Notes: generated by a model not told the origin, from the letters alone. 64,000 nt of DNA from Vibrio cincinnatiensis (GCF_022113815.1 NZ_SGOM01000002.1:402797-466796); one strand, 5' to 3'; counted from the stretch's first letter, positions 55,585-64,000 are shown. Made by a program: numbers and translations.

Positions 55585-57462
55585 ATGCAAGAAACCGTCA
55601 TTCAATTTAGTGACTTAGCACTAAACAGTGCCATCCTTTCCGCCCTAAACGAAATGGGCTTTGTTTCACCAACTCCAATCCAAGCTGCTGCCATTCCTTT
55701 TCTACTTGAAGGCCGTGATGCGTTAGGTAAAGCTCAAACGGGTACGGGTAAAACCGCCGCGTTCTCTTTGCCACTATTGAACAAATTGGATCTTAATCAA
55801 TATAAACCTCAGGCAATTGTGATGGCCCCAACCCGCGAGTTGGCCATTCAAGTTGCAGCTGAAGTTAAAACACTCGGTCAAAATATTAAAGGCCTAAAAG
55901 TGTTAGAAATTTACGGTGGTGCTTCCATCGTTGATCAGATGCGTGCTTTAAAAACAGGAGCTCATATTGTTGTGGGTACTCCTGGTCGTGTGAAAGACTT
56001 AATCACTCGTGAACGTTTACATCTTGATGAATGTCATACTTTTGTTTTGGATGAAGCCGATGAAATGCTTAAAATGGGTTTTGTCGATGACGTTACTTGG
56101 ATTATGGAACAATCACCAGATACGGCTCAACGCGTTCTTTTCTCTGCAACAATGCCACCGATGGTGAAAGACATTGTTGATCGCTTTTTACGTAATCCTG
56201 CGCGTGTTGATGTTGCTGGCTCAAACCAGACGGTTGCGAAAGTTGAACAACAATACTGGGTGGTAAAAGGCGTTGAAAAAGACGAAGCAATGGCGCGTCT
56301 GCTTGAAACAGAAGAAACCGACGCTTCTATTGTTTTCGTTCGCACTCGCCAAGATACTGAACGTTTAGCTGATTGGTTAAGTGCTCGAGGCTTTAAAGCG
56401 GCTGCACTACATGGTGATATTCCTCAATCTTTACGTGAGCGTACCGTTGATCACATCAAACAAGGTGTCATTGATATTTTAGTGGCAACGGATGTTGTTG
56501 CTCGAGGCCTTGATGTTCCGCGTATTACTCACGTGTTTAACTACGATATTCCATTTGATGTAGAATCTTATATTCACCGTATTGGCCGTACAGGGCGTGC
56601 TGGACGCAAAGGTAAAGCGATTCTATTAGTTCGTACTAACCAGATCCGTATGCTACGTACAATTGAACGTGTTACACGTTCTTCAATGGAAGAAATTCAG
56701 CTTCCTCATCGTGATAAAGTTGCTGAATCTCGTTTAACAAAACTTGCGGTGGAACTTGAAGCTGATAAAGGACATGTTGCACTAGAAAAATTTGTAGAAT
56801 TAGTGGAAAAACTGCAGTCTTCTTTAGAAATTGATGCAACAACACTTGCCGCAATTTTACTGAAACGTCAACAAGGTAAACGCCCATTATTCTATACGGG
56901 TGAAGACCCTATGATTGAACGTGATAAGTTACGTCGTCGTGATCGTCGTGATGGTGATCGCCGTGACGGTGGTAGTCGTCGTGAATTTGGTGCACGTGAT
57001 GGTGCTCGTAACGTCGATTGGGATACTTATCAGTTGCAAGTAGGCCGTGATCAAGGCGTTCAAGTAAAAGATATCGTGGGAGCTTTAGCCAATGAACTTG
57101 GTTTGACCAAAGGTTCAATCGGTGCAATTAAACTGGCTCAAGGCCATACATTTGTTCAGCTGCCAAAAAGCATGTCCGCTGATGTAACCGGTAAACTTCG
57201 TAAACTACGTATTCGTCAAAAAGAAGTGGGTGCGGTTGTATGCGATTTTGATGACTTCCGTGAGTCACGTGGTCGTCGCCCAGAAGGTAATCGAGAAGGT
57301 GGTGGTTACCGTGGTGGCCGTGGACGTGGTGATTCTTCTCGTCCTGCTCGTGATGGTGAACGTCGTTTTGATCGTAATCGTGGTGGCGACAATCGCGGAA
57401 ACTTCCGCGGTGAGCGCACCGGTGAGCGAGGGCAGAGTACTCGTCGTCGTAGCGAAGCATAA
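55585..57462 (+). CDS. deaD: DEAD-box RNA helicase DeaD/CsdA
   Basis: 625 residues. Helicase motifs are intact: PTPIQ, AQTGTGKT, PTRELA, TPGR, DEAD, SAT, ARGLDVP and HRIGRTGRAGR. A DbpA-like RNA-binding region (~485-560) and an Arg/Gly/Asp-rich tail follow, as in CsdA, which aids ribosome assembly and RNA decay in the cold. The ATG at 55585 fits the family. Confidence 0.95.
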   Translation: MQETVIQFSDLALNSAILSALNEMGFVSPTPIQAAAIPFLLEGRDALGKAQTGTGKTAAFSLPLLNKLDLNQYKPQAIVMAPTRELAIQVAAEVKTLGQNIKGLKVLEIYGGASIVDQMRALKTGAHIVVGTPGRVKDLITRERLHLDECHTFVLDEADEMLKMGFVDDVTWIMEQSPDTAQRVLFSATMPPMVKDIVDRFLRNPARVDVAGSNQTVAKVEQQYWVVKGVEKDEAMARLLETEETDASIVFVRTRQDTERLADWLSARGFKAAALHGDIPQSLRERTVDHIKQGVIDILVATDVVARGLDVPRITHVFNYDIPFDVESYIHRIGRTGRAGRKGKAILLVRTNQIRMLRTIERVTRSSMEEIQLPHRDKVAESRLTKLAVELEADKGHVALEKFVELVEKLQSSLEIDATTLAAILLKRQQGKRPLFYTGEDPMIERDKLRRRDRRDGDRRDGGSRREFGARDGARNVDWDTYQLQVGRDQGVQVKDIVGALANELGLTKGSIGAIKLAQGHTFVQLPKSMSADVTGKLRKLRIRQKEVGAVVCDFDDFRESRGRRPEGNREGGGYRGGRGRGDSSRPARDGERRFDRNRGGDNRGNFRGERTGERGQSTRRRSEA

Positions 57463-57480
57463 TCTTTAGCGATACCAGTA

Positions 57481-57516
57481 AGCCCGTAGTTTAAACTACG
57501 GGCTTTGTCGTTTCTT
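57481..57516 (+). terminator. Terminator after deaD
   Basis: A perfect 24-base palindrome (57481-57504, AGCCCGTAGTTT and complement) is followed by TTGTCGTTTCTTT. Confidence 0.85.
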
Positions 57517-57576
57517 TATGATTCCTTCTTTACATTACTCATGTGACCTAGGTACAATTCACGCCCATTGATGATC

Positions 57577-57668
57577 CGGTATTCGTGTTACCGAGTGACC
57601 ATCGATGTTTATTTTCCACATACTGAACACGTGTTGCTTGGTATGCAACACCACTGTAAGGATTTATC
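57577..57668 (+). promoter_or_regulatory. thrS translational operator with two tRNA-like hairpins
   Basis: CGGTA-TTCGTGT-TACCG (57577-57593) is a five-bp stem with a seven-base loop whose middle three bases are CGU. GTGTTGC-TTGGTAT-GCAACAC (57631-57651) is a seven-bp stem with loop middle GGU. Both resemble tRNA-Thr anticodon arms and correspond to domains 2 and 4 of the E. coli thrS operator, to which ThrRS binds to repress its own translation. The ribosome site AAGG and ATG follow. Confidence 0.75.
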
Positions 57669-59597
57669 ATGCCTATTATTACTCTTCCTGATGGCAGTCA
57701 ACGTCAGTTTGACCAAGCTATTTCTACTATGGATGTCGCTCTATCTATTGGCCCTGGTCTTGCGAAAGCTACCATTGCTGGCCGTGTTGATGGCGTTCGT
57801 GTTGATGCATGCGATCTAATTGAACATGACGCAAGCCTTGAAATCATCACCACAAAAGACGACGTTGATGGGTTAGAAATTGTCCGTCACTCTTGTGCAC
57901 ACTTGCTAGGTCATGCTCTTAAACAATTGTATCCACAAGCAAAAATGGCAATTGGCCCAACGATCGATAACGGCTTCTATTACGATATTGACCTCGATCA
58001 TTCTCTTTCACAAGAAGATCTCGACACCATTGAAGCTCGAATGAAAGAGCTGGCGAAAACAAAATATCAAGTCGTTAAAAAGAAAGTCAGTTGGCAGGAA
58101 GCTCGAGATACGTTTGAATCTCGAGGTGAACCTTATAAGATGGAAATCTTGGACGAAAACGTGGCACGAGATGATCGCCCAGGTCTTTACCATCATGAAG
58201 AATATATTGATATGTGCCGTGGGCCTCATGTTCCACATATGGGTTTTTGCCAACACTTTAAATTGCTCAATGTTGCGGGCGCTTATTGGCGTGGTAACAG
58301 CGATAACAAAATGCTACAGCGTGTTTATGGCACCGCTTTCCACGACAAAAAAGCGTTACAAGCACATCTTACTCGCTTAGAAGAAGCGGCTAAGCGTGAC
58401 CACCGTAAAATTGGTAAACAGCTTGATTTGTTTCACATGCAGCAAGAAGCTCCTGGGATGGTGTTTTGGCATCATAATGGGTGGTCCATTTTCCGCGATC
58501 TTGAAGTCTTTATTCGTCATAAATTGAATGAATATGGCTACCAAGAAGTAAAAGGCCCATTGATGATGGATCGTGTCCTATGGGAGCGTTCTGGTCACTG
58601 GGATAAATACGCAGATGCCATGTTTACCACTTCATCTGAAAACCGTGAATATGCGATTAAACCAATGAACTGCCCAGGTCATGTGCAGATCTTTAATCAA
58701 GGTTTAAAATCATATCGTGATCTTCCTTTACGTATGGCTGAGTTCGGTTCATGTCACCGTAATGAACCATCAGGGTCTTTACATGGTATTATGCGTGTTC
58801 GTGGTTTTACCCAAGATGATGCGCATATTTTCTGTACAGAAGATCAAATACAGCAAGAAGTGACTTCATGCATCAAGATGGTGTATGACACTTATAATAC
58901 CTTTGGCTTTGAAAATATTGCCGTTAAATTGTCAACTCGGCCTGAAAAGCGTGTGGGTAGCGATGAAATTTGGGATAAATCAGAAGAAGCATTAAAACAT
59001 TCTCTTGAAGCCATGGGTATTGCTTATGAAATTCAAGAAGGGGAAGGTGCATTCTATGGCCCAAAAATTGAATTTACCTTGTATGATTGCTTAGATCGAG
59101 CATGGCAATGTGGTACAGTTCAGCTTGACTTCAACTTACCTTCTCGTCTTGGTGCCACTTACGTTGGTGAAAATAACGAACGTTTAGTACCAGTAATGAT
59201 TCACCGTGCTATTTTAGGCTCTCTTGAACGGTTTATTGGGATTCTAATTGAAGAGTATGCAGGGTTTTTCCCAACATGGCTGGCTCCAGAGCAAGCTGTT
59301 GTTGTGAATATTACTGATAAACAAGCAGGATACGCTCAAGAAGTCGTACAAAAGCTACAAAAATGTGGTATTCGTGCGAAAGCGGACTTGAGAAATGAGA
59401 AGATAGGCTTTAAAATCCGCGAACACACTTTAAAACGTGTACCGTACATGTTGGTTTGTGGTGACCAAGAAATGGAAGCCGGTGAAATCGCAGTGCGTAC
59501 TCGAAAGGGCAAGGACTTAGGTAAATTTAAATTGGATGACTTTATTACACATATCCAAGCCGAAGTTTCTAGCCGTAAGCTCAATCTGGAGGAATAA
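57669..59597 (+). CDS. thrS: Threonine-tRNA ligase
   Basis: 642 residues, same as E. coli. N-terminal TGS and editing domains ([15 protein letters not shown]), class II core with zinc Cys in PMNCPGH, motif 2 [12 protein letters not shown], and a C-terminal anticodon-binding domain. The upstream operator suggests autoregulation. The infC start begins three bases after its stop. Confidence 0.98.
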   Translation: MPIITLPDGSQRQFDQAISTMDVALSIGPGLAKATIAGRVDGVRVDACDLIEHDASLEIITTKDDVDGLEIVRHSCAHLLGHALKQLYPQAKMAIGPTIDNGFYYDIDLDHSLSQEDLDTIEARMKELAKTKYQVVKKKVSWQEARDTFESRGEPYKMEILDENVARDDRPGLYHHEEYIDMCRGPHVPHMGFCQHFKLLNVAGAYWRGNSDNKMLQRVYGTAFHDKKALQAHLTRLEEAAKRDHRKIGKQLDLFHMQQEAPGMVFWHHNGWSIFRDLEVFIRHKLNEYGYQEVKGPLMMDRVLWERSGHWDKYADAMFTTSSENREYAIKPMNCPGHVQIFNQGLKSYRDLPLRMAEFGSCHRNEPSGSLHGIMRVRGFTQDDAHIFCTEDQIQQEVTSCIKMVYDTYNTFGFENIAVKLSTRPEKRVGSDEIWDKSEEALKHSLEAMGIAYEIQEGEGAFYGPKIEFTLYDCLDRAWQCGTVQLDFNLPSRLGATYVGENNERLVPVMIHRAILGSLERFIGILIEEYAGFFPTWLAPEQAVVVNITDKQAGYAQEVVQKLQKCGIRAKADLRNEKIGFKIREHTLKRVPYMLVCGDQEMEAGEIAVRTRKGKDLGKFKLDDFITHIQAEVSSRKLNLEE

Positions 59598-59600
59598 ACT

Positions 59601-60152
59601 ATTAAAGGCGGAAGACGTGGCCAACAGCCGGCCAAACAAAACCAGCACCGTTTAAACGGTGAAATTCGTGGCGTTCGTGAAGTGCGTTTAACTGGCGCAG
59701 ATGGTGAATCCGTTGGTGTAGTATCGATCAGCGAAGCACTAGAAGCAGCCGTAGAAGCTGGTATGGATCTTGTAGAGATCAGCCCTAACGCCGAGCCACC
59801 AGTTTGTCGTGTGATGGACTATGGCAAGTTCCTCTTTGAAAAGAGTAAAGCTGCTAAAGAGCAGAAGAAAAAGCAAAAACAGATTCAGATTAAGGAAGTC
59901 AAATTCCGACCTGGAACTGATATTGGAGACTATCAGGTAAAACTACGCAACCTGACTCGTTTCCTTGAAGAAGGCAACAAAGTGAAAGTAACAATTCGCT
60001 TCCGTGGCCGAGAGATGGCACACCAAGATATCGGCGTCGACGTTCTTAATCGATTGAAAGAGGATACAGCAGAACTTGCTGTTGTAGAGTCTTTCCCTTC
60101 TCGAATTGAAGGTCGTCAAATGATCATGGTGTTAGCCCCTAAGAAGAAGTAA
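59601..60152 (+). CDS. infC: Translation initiation factor IF-3, AUU start
   Basis: 183 residues. The first codon is ATT at 59601 with GGAGG eight bases upstream; it gives [20 protein letters not shown] before the usual [12 protein letters not shown]. The AUU start is the known autoregulatory start of infC in gammaproteobacteria, since IF-3 discriminates against it. A search limited to ATG, GTG and TTG would lose 27 N-terminal residues. [19 protein letters not shown] and [10 protein letters not shown] confirm the identity. Confidence 0.97.
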   Translation: MKGGRRGQQPAKQNQHRLNGEIRGVREVRLTGADGESVGVVSISEALEAAVEAGMDLVEISPNAEPPVCRVMDYGKFLFEKSKAAKEQKKKQKQIQIKEVKFRPGTDIGDYQVKLRNLTRFLEEGNKVKVTIRFRGREMAHQDIGVDVLNRLKEDTAELAVVESFPSRIEGRQMIMVLAPKKK

Positions 60153-60172
60153 TTAGTGGCTTTGCAAGTAAT

Positions 60173-60200
60173 AAAACCTAGCGTTATCGTTAGGTTTTGT
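60173..60200 (+). terminator. Hairpin between infC and rpmI
   Basis: AAAACCTA and TAGGTTTT with GCG/CGT inner pairing, followed by G and TTCG. It may attenuate transcription or belong to the L20-controlled leader of rpmI-rplT. Confidence 0.5.
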
Positions 60201-60251
60201 TCGCCCTAATTACATTGTTTATTAAACTACTACAATGCGGAGTTATTCATC

Positions 60252-60446
60252 ATGCCTAAGATGAAAAACAACAAAGGTGCTGCTAAGCGTTTTAAGAAAA
60301 CTGCTGGTGGTTTTAAGTTCAAGCACGCTACTAAACGTCATATTCTGACTAAGCGTACAACTAAGAACAAGCGTCAACTACGTCCAAACTCAATTCTTCC
60401 TAAATGTGAAGTTGCGGGTATCGTGCGTTGTCTTCCATACGCTTAA
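60252..60446 (+). CDS. rpmI: Ribosomal protein bL35
   Basis: 64 residues, highly basic: [20 protein letters not shown] and [20 protein letters not shown]. Standard length and infC-rpmI-rplT context. The translational control by L20 known in E. coli probably applies. Confidence 0.98.
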   Translation: MPKMKNNKGAAKRFKKTAGGFKFKHATKRHILTKRTTKNKRQLRPNSILPKCEVAGIVRCLPYA

Positions 60447-60487
60447 TTTGTTTTTGGTTTTAATTCGTTTAGTTTAGGAGAGACATA

Positions 60488-60841
60488 ATGCCTCGCGTAA
60501 AACGTGGTGTACAAGCTCGTGCACGTCATAAGAAAGTTCTAAAACAAGCTAAAGGTTACTATGGTGCACGTTCACGTGTTTACCGCGTAGCTTTCCAAGC
60601 AGTTACTAAAGCCGGTCAATACGCTTACCGTGACCGTCGTACTAAGAAACGTCAATTCCGTCAACTATGGATTGCACGTATCAATGCGGCATCTCGCCAA
60701 AATGGTTTATCTTACAGCCGTTTCATTAATGGTCTGAAGAAAGCTTCTATCGAGATCGACCGTAAGATCTTAGCCGACATCGCAGTATTTGATAAAGCAG
60801 CATTTGCTGTACTTGTTGAGAAAGCGAAAGCAGCTCTATAA
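60488..60841 (+). CDS. rplT: Ribosomal protein bL20
   Basis: 117 residues: [39 protein letters not shown] and [16 protein letters not shown]. It is a 50S assembly protein that represses its own operon. TAGGAGAGAC precedes the start. Confidence 0.98.
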   Translation: MPRVKRGVQARARHKKVLKQAKGYYGARSRVYRVAFQAVTKAGQYAYRDRRTKKRQFRQLWIARINAASRQNGLSYSRFINGLKKASIEIDRKILADIAVFDKAAFAVLVEKAKAAL

Positions 60842-60864
60842 TTAAAGTTGCTTAGGTATTAGAA

Positions 60865-60892
60865 AGGAGAGCATTTGCTCTCCTTTTTTATA
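60865..60892. terminator. Terminator between rplT and intI
   Basis: AGGAGAGC/GCTCTCCT with a four-base loop and TTTTTTA after it. It ends rplT; the reverse direction has TTTCT and may serve intI. Confidence 0.9.
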
Positions 60893-61850
60893 ATCGGGAC
60901 AAGGGACTTAATACACCACTGGCACCTCGATCAATGACATGGGTATAAATTTGTGTTGTGGTTACGTCAGAATGGCCTAATTGCTCTTGCACCGTCCGGA
61001 TATCGGCGCCCGATTCGAGAAGATGAGTTGCAAATGAATGCCTAAGTGTGTGGCAGGATACCGTTTTTCCAATCTCAGCTTCTTGAGCCGTTTTTTTTAC
61101 TGCTCTCTGTAATGAAGAAACATTGATATGCTGTCTTCGCAACAGATTGCTTTCTCCATCGATTGATCTGCTATGTGATGGAAAGAGGTAGTGCCAATGA
61201 AATTCAAATGGTGCTGTTGGATACTTCTCTGCGAGTGAGTACGGTAACCAGACACCTCCATAGCCTTTAGTTTGCATATCTTTATCATAATATCTTTTAG
61301 CCAATGCGATTTGTTCATTAAGTAGAGGATAGAGCTCTTTGGCTAAAGTAACTGTCCGATTTTTTCCACCTTTACCATGCCAAACCCTTAGCGCACCGTA
61401 ATCAAAATCAATATCTTGAATACGTAAGCGAATACATTCCATTAATCTCAGCCCAGAGCCATATAATAGCTTTATTGGAAGTTGATATTTGGGATCTACA
61501 TGATTGAAGAAACGTTTTACTTCCTCTCTCGTCATGACGACAGGAAGCTTTCGGTCTAGTTGAGATTTTTGAAATTTCATATCAAGAGTGAGCGGTTCTC
61601 TAATTATCTCCCGATACAAGAAACTGACCGCATTTAAGGCAAGAGCTTGTGTTTTGGTCGCAACTTTTTTATCTACGGCTAAATGAGTGAGAAATATTTC
61701 AACTTCATGCGAGCCCATCTTGTTGGGATGGACTTTCTTATGAAAAACAATGTATTTTGTAATCCAGTGCAGATAAGCCTCAATGGTTTTATTAGCGTAA
61801 TGCCTCGTTTGCATATATTCCTTTATGCTTAAAAGAAATTGTGATTTCAT
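60888..61850 (-). CDS. intI: Integron integrase of the Vibrio chromosomal (IntI4/IntIA) type
   Basis: 320 residues, the length of V. cholerae IntIA. The tyrosine-recombinase centre is intact: Arg in YGSGLRLMECIRLR, HTLRHS (His, Arg), LGHSDVTTTQIYTHV (His, Tyr nucleophile). The integron-specific insertion near the second Arg patch is present (FEFHWHYLFPS). It recombines attI with attC sites. The ATG at 61850 has GGGA seven bases upstream. Next to rplT is its usual place in Vibrio. Confidence 0.97.
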   Translation of the reverse strand: MKSQFLLSIKEYMQTRHYANKTIEAYLHWITKYIVFHKKVHPNKMGSHEVEIFLTHLAVDKKVATKTQALALNAVSFLYREIIREPLTLDMKFQKSQLDRKLPVVMTREEVKRFFNHVDPKYQLPIKLLYGSGLRLMECIRLRIQDIDFDYGALRVWHGKGGKNRTVTLAKELYPLLNEQIALAKRYYDKDMQTKGYGGVWLPYSLAEKYPTAPFEFHWHYLFPSHSRSIDGESNLLRRQHINVSSLQRAVKKTAQEAEIGKTVSCHTLRHSFATHLLESGADIRTVQEQLGHSDVTTTQIYTHVIDRGASGVLSPLSRL

Positions 61851-61866
61851 TCCAAATCCCATTTTG

Positions 61867-61882
61867 CTGTTTTTATATACAG
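61867..61882. promoter_or_regulatory. LexA (SOS) box in the integrase promoter
   Basis: CTGTTTTTATATACAG matches CTGT-N8-ACAG exactly and, read with its flanks, most of the E. coli SOS consensus. It lies 17 bases upstream of the intI start, as in V. cholerae intIA, and implies induction by DNA damage. Confidence 0.85.
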
Positions 61883-61989
61883 TAGTGTTGGTTTTGTGTA
61901 CCGTCAATAATTAAATGGCATTTTGCTATTTAATGAGAGCGACCCCTCAATTGTTTTTTGTAACTTAATGAATTTATTAGCTAGAATGT

Positions 61990-62071
61990 TATTCTTAGAC
62001 GAGCTTTTTATGGAAAGAGGGCGGTAGCATGGAAGCGATTAAGGCTGTCTGCTGTATAAAAAGCGTTAGCC
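61990..62071 (+). other. attI recombination site (core GTTAGCC at 62065)
   Basis: The seven-base core GTTAGCC ends the stretch upstream of intI; its reverse complement GGCTAAC opens the attC at the end of the first cassette. The upstream limit of attI is approximate. Insertion occurs between G (62065) and T. Confidence 0.75.
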
Positions 62072-62138
62072 CTCTAACTTGAGTATCTTGGTTGCATATG
62101 TTTTAATCAATCTCTTTTTATTTACAGGAGTTGATTAC

Positions 62139-62690
62139 ATGCAAAATACACATCAGGATACGGAGCTTAAATATCAGAGATTTAGAGAAGATAGTAGGGC
62201 TATTGCAGAACAGACATTACCTAGACAATATGCTGATAGAGTTTCTCTAAAAGGAGTTGATCGGCTATCACTTACCCATGCTAAGAGGTGGGAAGAAAGC
62301 CTAGAGCGTAGTGATAGTGCTAGCTGGTCGTGGTCTGAGGGTTTCAAGCAATATGCGTACAGGCACCCTAAAAGGTTTGATTTGGCAATTTGGTATGCTA
62401 ATGCTCAACTTTGTGGGTTATCGTTAGGAAAGCCTACATATACAGGCGGTAGGTTACGACTTGATGTAATTGAAGGTGCTCCTTGGGATCATCCACTTAA
62501 AAGTAAGATCGTCGAAATTACGGTTTCTGCCGCAGAGGCCTATGCAGACTTTATTGGTGCGGACCAAATCAGGATTATGAGGCCAGTAAATGCAAGAGTT
62601 ACAAGATATTATGAAAAATTCGGCTTTACTCTTAAACAGGGGAAAGCAAGTAATACTCCTACGTATTTATGGCGTAACTTAAGGGGTTAA
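62139..62690 (+). CDS. GNAT-like acetyltransferase, first gene of cassette 1
   Basis: 183 residues. The C-terminal half is GNAT-like: LAIWYANAQLCGLSLGK (beta-4 area), VEITVSAAEAYADFIGA and the closing NARVTRYYEKFGF motif. The first ~75 residues are charged and helical and not recognised. GGAG eight bases upstream supports 62139. It could modify a small molecule, tRNA or protein. The next gene starts four bases after its stop. Confidence 0.75.
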   Translation: MQNTHQDTELKYQRFREDSRAIAEQTLPRQYADRVSLKGVDRLSLTHAKRWEESLERSDSASWSWSEGFKQYAYRHPKRFDLAIWYANAQLCGLSLGKPTYTGGRLRLDVIEGAPWDHPLKSKIVEITVSAAEAYADFIGADQIRIMRPVNARVTRYYEKFGFTLKQGKASNTPTYLWRNLRG

Positions 62691-62693
62691 TTT

Positions 62694-62936
62694 ATGGCTG
62701 GCAAAGATAGACCACTTGAAGGTACAAAAGAATTTGATGAATGGGTACTAGAAAGGGCTAGAAAACGCGCCGAAGATCTCTTTAATACTGAGATTCCGGA
62801 AGATTTGCATGATGTCGGAAGGGGAATGATAGCTGGTCCTGAAAAGGTAGAGGATATCATGCCAGAAAAAACAATCTCAGAAGATATTGCCATTGATAAG
62901 GAAGAGAAAAGATCAAAGTTCAAAATTATCAAATAG
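62694..62936 (+). CDS. 80-residue charged protein, second gene of cassette 1
   Basis: Hydrophilic: a helical start (LEGTKEFDEWVLERARKRAE), a middle with EDLHDVGRGMIAGPEKVEDI and a basic end KRSKFKIIK. AAGGGG seven bases before the ATG is a strong ribosome site. Tight spacing after the GNAT gene suggests a functional pair. No family is recognised. Confidence 0.7.
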   Translation: MAGKDRPLEGTKEFDEWVLERARKRAEDLFNTEIPEDLHDVGRGMIAGPEKVEDIMPEKTISEDIAIDKEEKRSKFKIIK

Positions 62937-62944
62937 CCAACAAG

Positions 62945-63041
62945 GGCTAACAAAGCATTTAAGAGTGATTCGCAACGCTTGGCAATTTCGCTTCGCTCAA
63001 GTATAGCCAAGCGCCGCTCACACCTTAATGCGGCGTTATGT
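62945..63041 (+). repeat. attC site of cassette 1
   Basis: 97 bases from GGCTAAC to GTTATGT. Arms CGCTTGGC (62976-62983) and GCCAAGCG (63006-63013), and AAGAGTGA against TCACACCTT with an unpaired base, form the bulged hairpin recognised by IntI. Confidence 0.88.
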
Positions 63042-63927
63042 AACTGTGGAGTTTTGATAAAAAGGATATTGTATGAAGATGTATATTTCTCTGGTGTTAA
63101 CATTACTCTTGATAGGCTGTCAGACAGTTAAATTAGGTTATGACATGGAGAAGGATGTTGATGTCTCAAATGTTGTAAATAGCCATCTTTCCTCAGAAAT
63201 ATATGAGGTAATTCCATTTGGCTACGGGAGTTATGATGGTCCTTTTGAAGTGCTTGAAGACTACAAGTCTATTTGTGCCAATGCTGATGGATTAGTGAAC
63301 TATACAACTGACTTGAGTGCTGGGAAGCTAAAAATTCTTTGTACTTCCTCAAAGAGTAACCTTGCTCTATTTTATGTTGTCGTACAAAACTCATTAGATT
63401 CAGATGAAAGTTATGATGCGGTATATATTGGTGTGAATGAGAGTCGCTATAGAAAAAATCTACTTTCCCTTGCAAACACGGAGGGTGTTTATTCAAAAAA
63501 ACAGTTATTCGAAATTCAAAGTAAGAAAAACCTCGATGAGTTAAAGGTTTACCAAAATTTATTTGCATACAAGAAAAAGCTAAGTGAAGAAACACGTGAG
63601 GATGTAAAGAAAGTTGGTGCGACGGTTTGCCATGTAGAGCTACAACTAAGTGGGAATGTTGAGAGATTTGTAAATAATAAAATCAAGGTTTCGATTTACG
63701 ATAAACAATTTTGGGACTGGCCTGATAATTGGTATTTATGTGAGCAGTCAAATTTATAGAGTTGTTTAAGCCATCTTGTTTTATGTAGCAAGTGCATCGA
63801 TACCGTTACATAACAAATTGTTCAAGAGTGATTCGGCACGCGTGGCATTTTTACTATGCGTTGGTTTTAATGGTTAAGGTGGTGTGCGGAGGCTTCGGTA
63901 TTGCGTGCCTCACACCTTAACAAGGCG
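63036..63927 (+). mobile_element. Integron cassette 2 (lipoprotein gene)
   Basis: Begins at the GTTATGT core of attC1 and ends at the GTTATGC core of attC2; the inverse core ACATAAC (63808-63814) is complementary to its first bases. Confidence 0.85.
63073..63759 (+). CDS. Predicted lipoprotein of cassette 2
   Basis: 228 residues. The signal sequence ends in a lipobox (LTLLLIGC, Cys 16), so the mature protein should be lipid-anchored. The next residues (QTVKLGYDMEKDVD) give no clear Asp+2 retention signal. The body is mixed alpha/beta with three further Cys and resembles no family I know. AAGGA seven bases upstream supports the start. Membership of the cassette array suggests horizontal acquisition. 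Confidence 0.8.
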   Translation: MKMYISLVLTLLLIGCQTVKLGYDMEKDVDVSNVVNSHLSSEIYEVIPFGYGSYDGPFEVLEDYKSICANADGLVNYTTDLSAGKLKILCTSSKSNLALFYVVVQNSLDSDESYDAVYIGVNESRYRKNLLSLANTEGVYSKKQLFEIQSKKNLDELKVYQNLFAYKKKLSEETREDVKKVGATVCHVELQLSGNVERFVNNKIKVSIYDKQFWDWPDNWYLCEQSNL

Positions 63928-63933
63928 TTATGC
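63808..63933 (+). repeat. attC site of cassette 2 (VCR-like, 126 bases)
   Basis: From ACATAAC to GTTATGC. GGCACGC (63835-63841) pairs with GCGTGCC (63903-63909), and AAGAGTGA with TCACACCTT, giving the same bulged stem as the first attC. The length fits long Vibrio attC sites. Confidence 0.88.
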
Positions 63934-64000
63934 TTAATCACCAAAAATCAGTGGTTTATGATTGTTCTTTGTTCCCTTGGCTTGTGAGTTTCGTGCTCGT
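63928..64000 (+). mobile_element. Start of integron cassette 3 (cut by window edge)
   Basis: The core GTTATGC at 63927 begins another cassette. The 70 bases visible hold only a short ATG frame that stops after about nine codons; no gene can be called. Confidence 0.7.

Larger units (their letters stand above)
62066..63035 (+). mobile_element. Integron cassette 1 (two genes)
   Basis: Bounded by GTTAGCC at 62065 and GTTATGT at 63035. The attC's inverse core GGCTAAC (62945-62951) is the exact complement of the cassette's first bases, as expected for a circularisable cassette. It carries an acetyltransferase-like gene and an 80-residue gene in tandem. Confidence 0.85.

Noticed and set aside
57128..57460. 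110-codon reverse frame rich in His and Asp
   Set aside because: Antisense of the Arg/Gly-rich tail of DeaD; composition explained by the repeated codons.
62687..63103. 138-codon reverse frame
   Set aside because: Runs across the attC site and the boundary between two cassettes, so it cannot be a cassette gene; Ser-rich shadow composition.
1..64000. CRISPR array, insertion sequence or prophage
   Set aside because: No regular direct repeats with spacers, no transposase and no phage structural genes were seen; attC sites are the only mobile repeats.

Overview
This window reads as a chromosomal segment of a marine or brackish Vibrio (Vibrionaceae, moderate-to-low GC). The main grounds are: an integron integrase of the Vibrio chromosomal type directly beside infC-rpmI-rplT, followed by attI and a cassette array with long imperfect attC repeats; a TetR regulator very like LuxT; a CsrB-type RNA with a VarA/UvrY box; and an ectoine operon with its own aspartokinase. 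The species cannot be fixed from the sequence.

Layout. 1-9.1 kb: a partial LuxR-type regulator, glpR, a DMT exporter/AraC pair, pyrC with a PurR-like box, a MOSC-ferredoxin protein, a PlsC-like acyltransferase, an AraC-like protein without an HTH, an exported repeat protein and a YfcZ/YiiS protein. 9.5-18 kb: luxT-like regulator, a chemoreceptor gene behind two NtrC-like sites and a -24/-12 promoter, a LacI-like/PAS/GGDEF/EAL protein, a MATE pump and an AraC regulator. 18-24.7 kb: yhdT-panF, a cold-shock protein, yghU, a YjeH-like exporter, an Lrp/AsnC regulator and an RhtB exporter. 24.9-33.6 kb: hcp-hcr, a long GAPDH, a dCMP-deaminase-like gene, the CsrB-like RNA, yhfA, yddG and a CDF transporter. 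33.7-39.8 kb: LysR, a methyltransferase and ectABC-ask. 39.9-48.7 kb: a YibE/F protein, alkaline phosphatase, norR, norVW plus a DUF1971 gene, and a kinase-fold protein. 48.9-55 kb: an MFS/LysR pair, tRNA-Ser, a MaoC-like protein, a small conserved protein and rnb. 55.5-60.8 kb: deaD, thrS, infC, rpmI and rplT. 60.9-64 kb: intI, attI, two complete cassettes and the start of a third.

How the parts work together. Two loci address nitrosative stress: hcp-hcr, and norVW with its NorR regulator, three NorR-like palindromes and a sigma54 promoter. Osmoadaptation is covered by ectABC-ask. Global regulation is represented by the CsrB-like RNA, the LuxT-like regulator and a c-di-GMP enzyme with a sugar-binding-like sensor. 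The translation cluster keeps classical control elements: a thrS leader with two hairpins mimicking tRNA-Thr anticodon loops, and an AUU start for infC. The right end is accessory DNA. The integrase promoter has a LexA box, cassette 1 carries an acetyltransferase-like gene coupled to an 80-residue protein, and cassette 2 carries a lipoprotein.

No insertion sequence, prophage or CRISPR array was seen. The most unusual points are the NtrC/sigma54-type control region of the chemoreceptor gene, the two-gene first cassette, the structured and coding-like leader of rnb, the exported repeat protein and the kinase-fold protein after the NO-detoxification genes.
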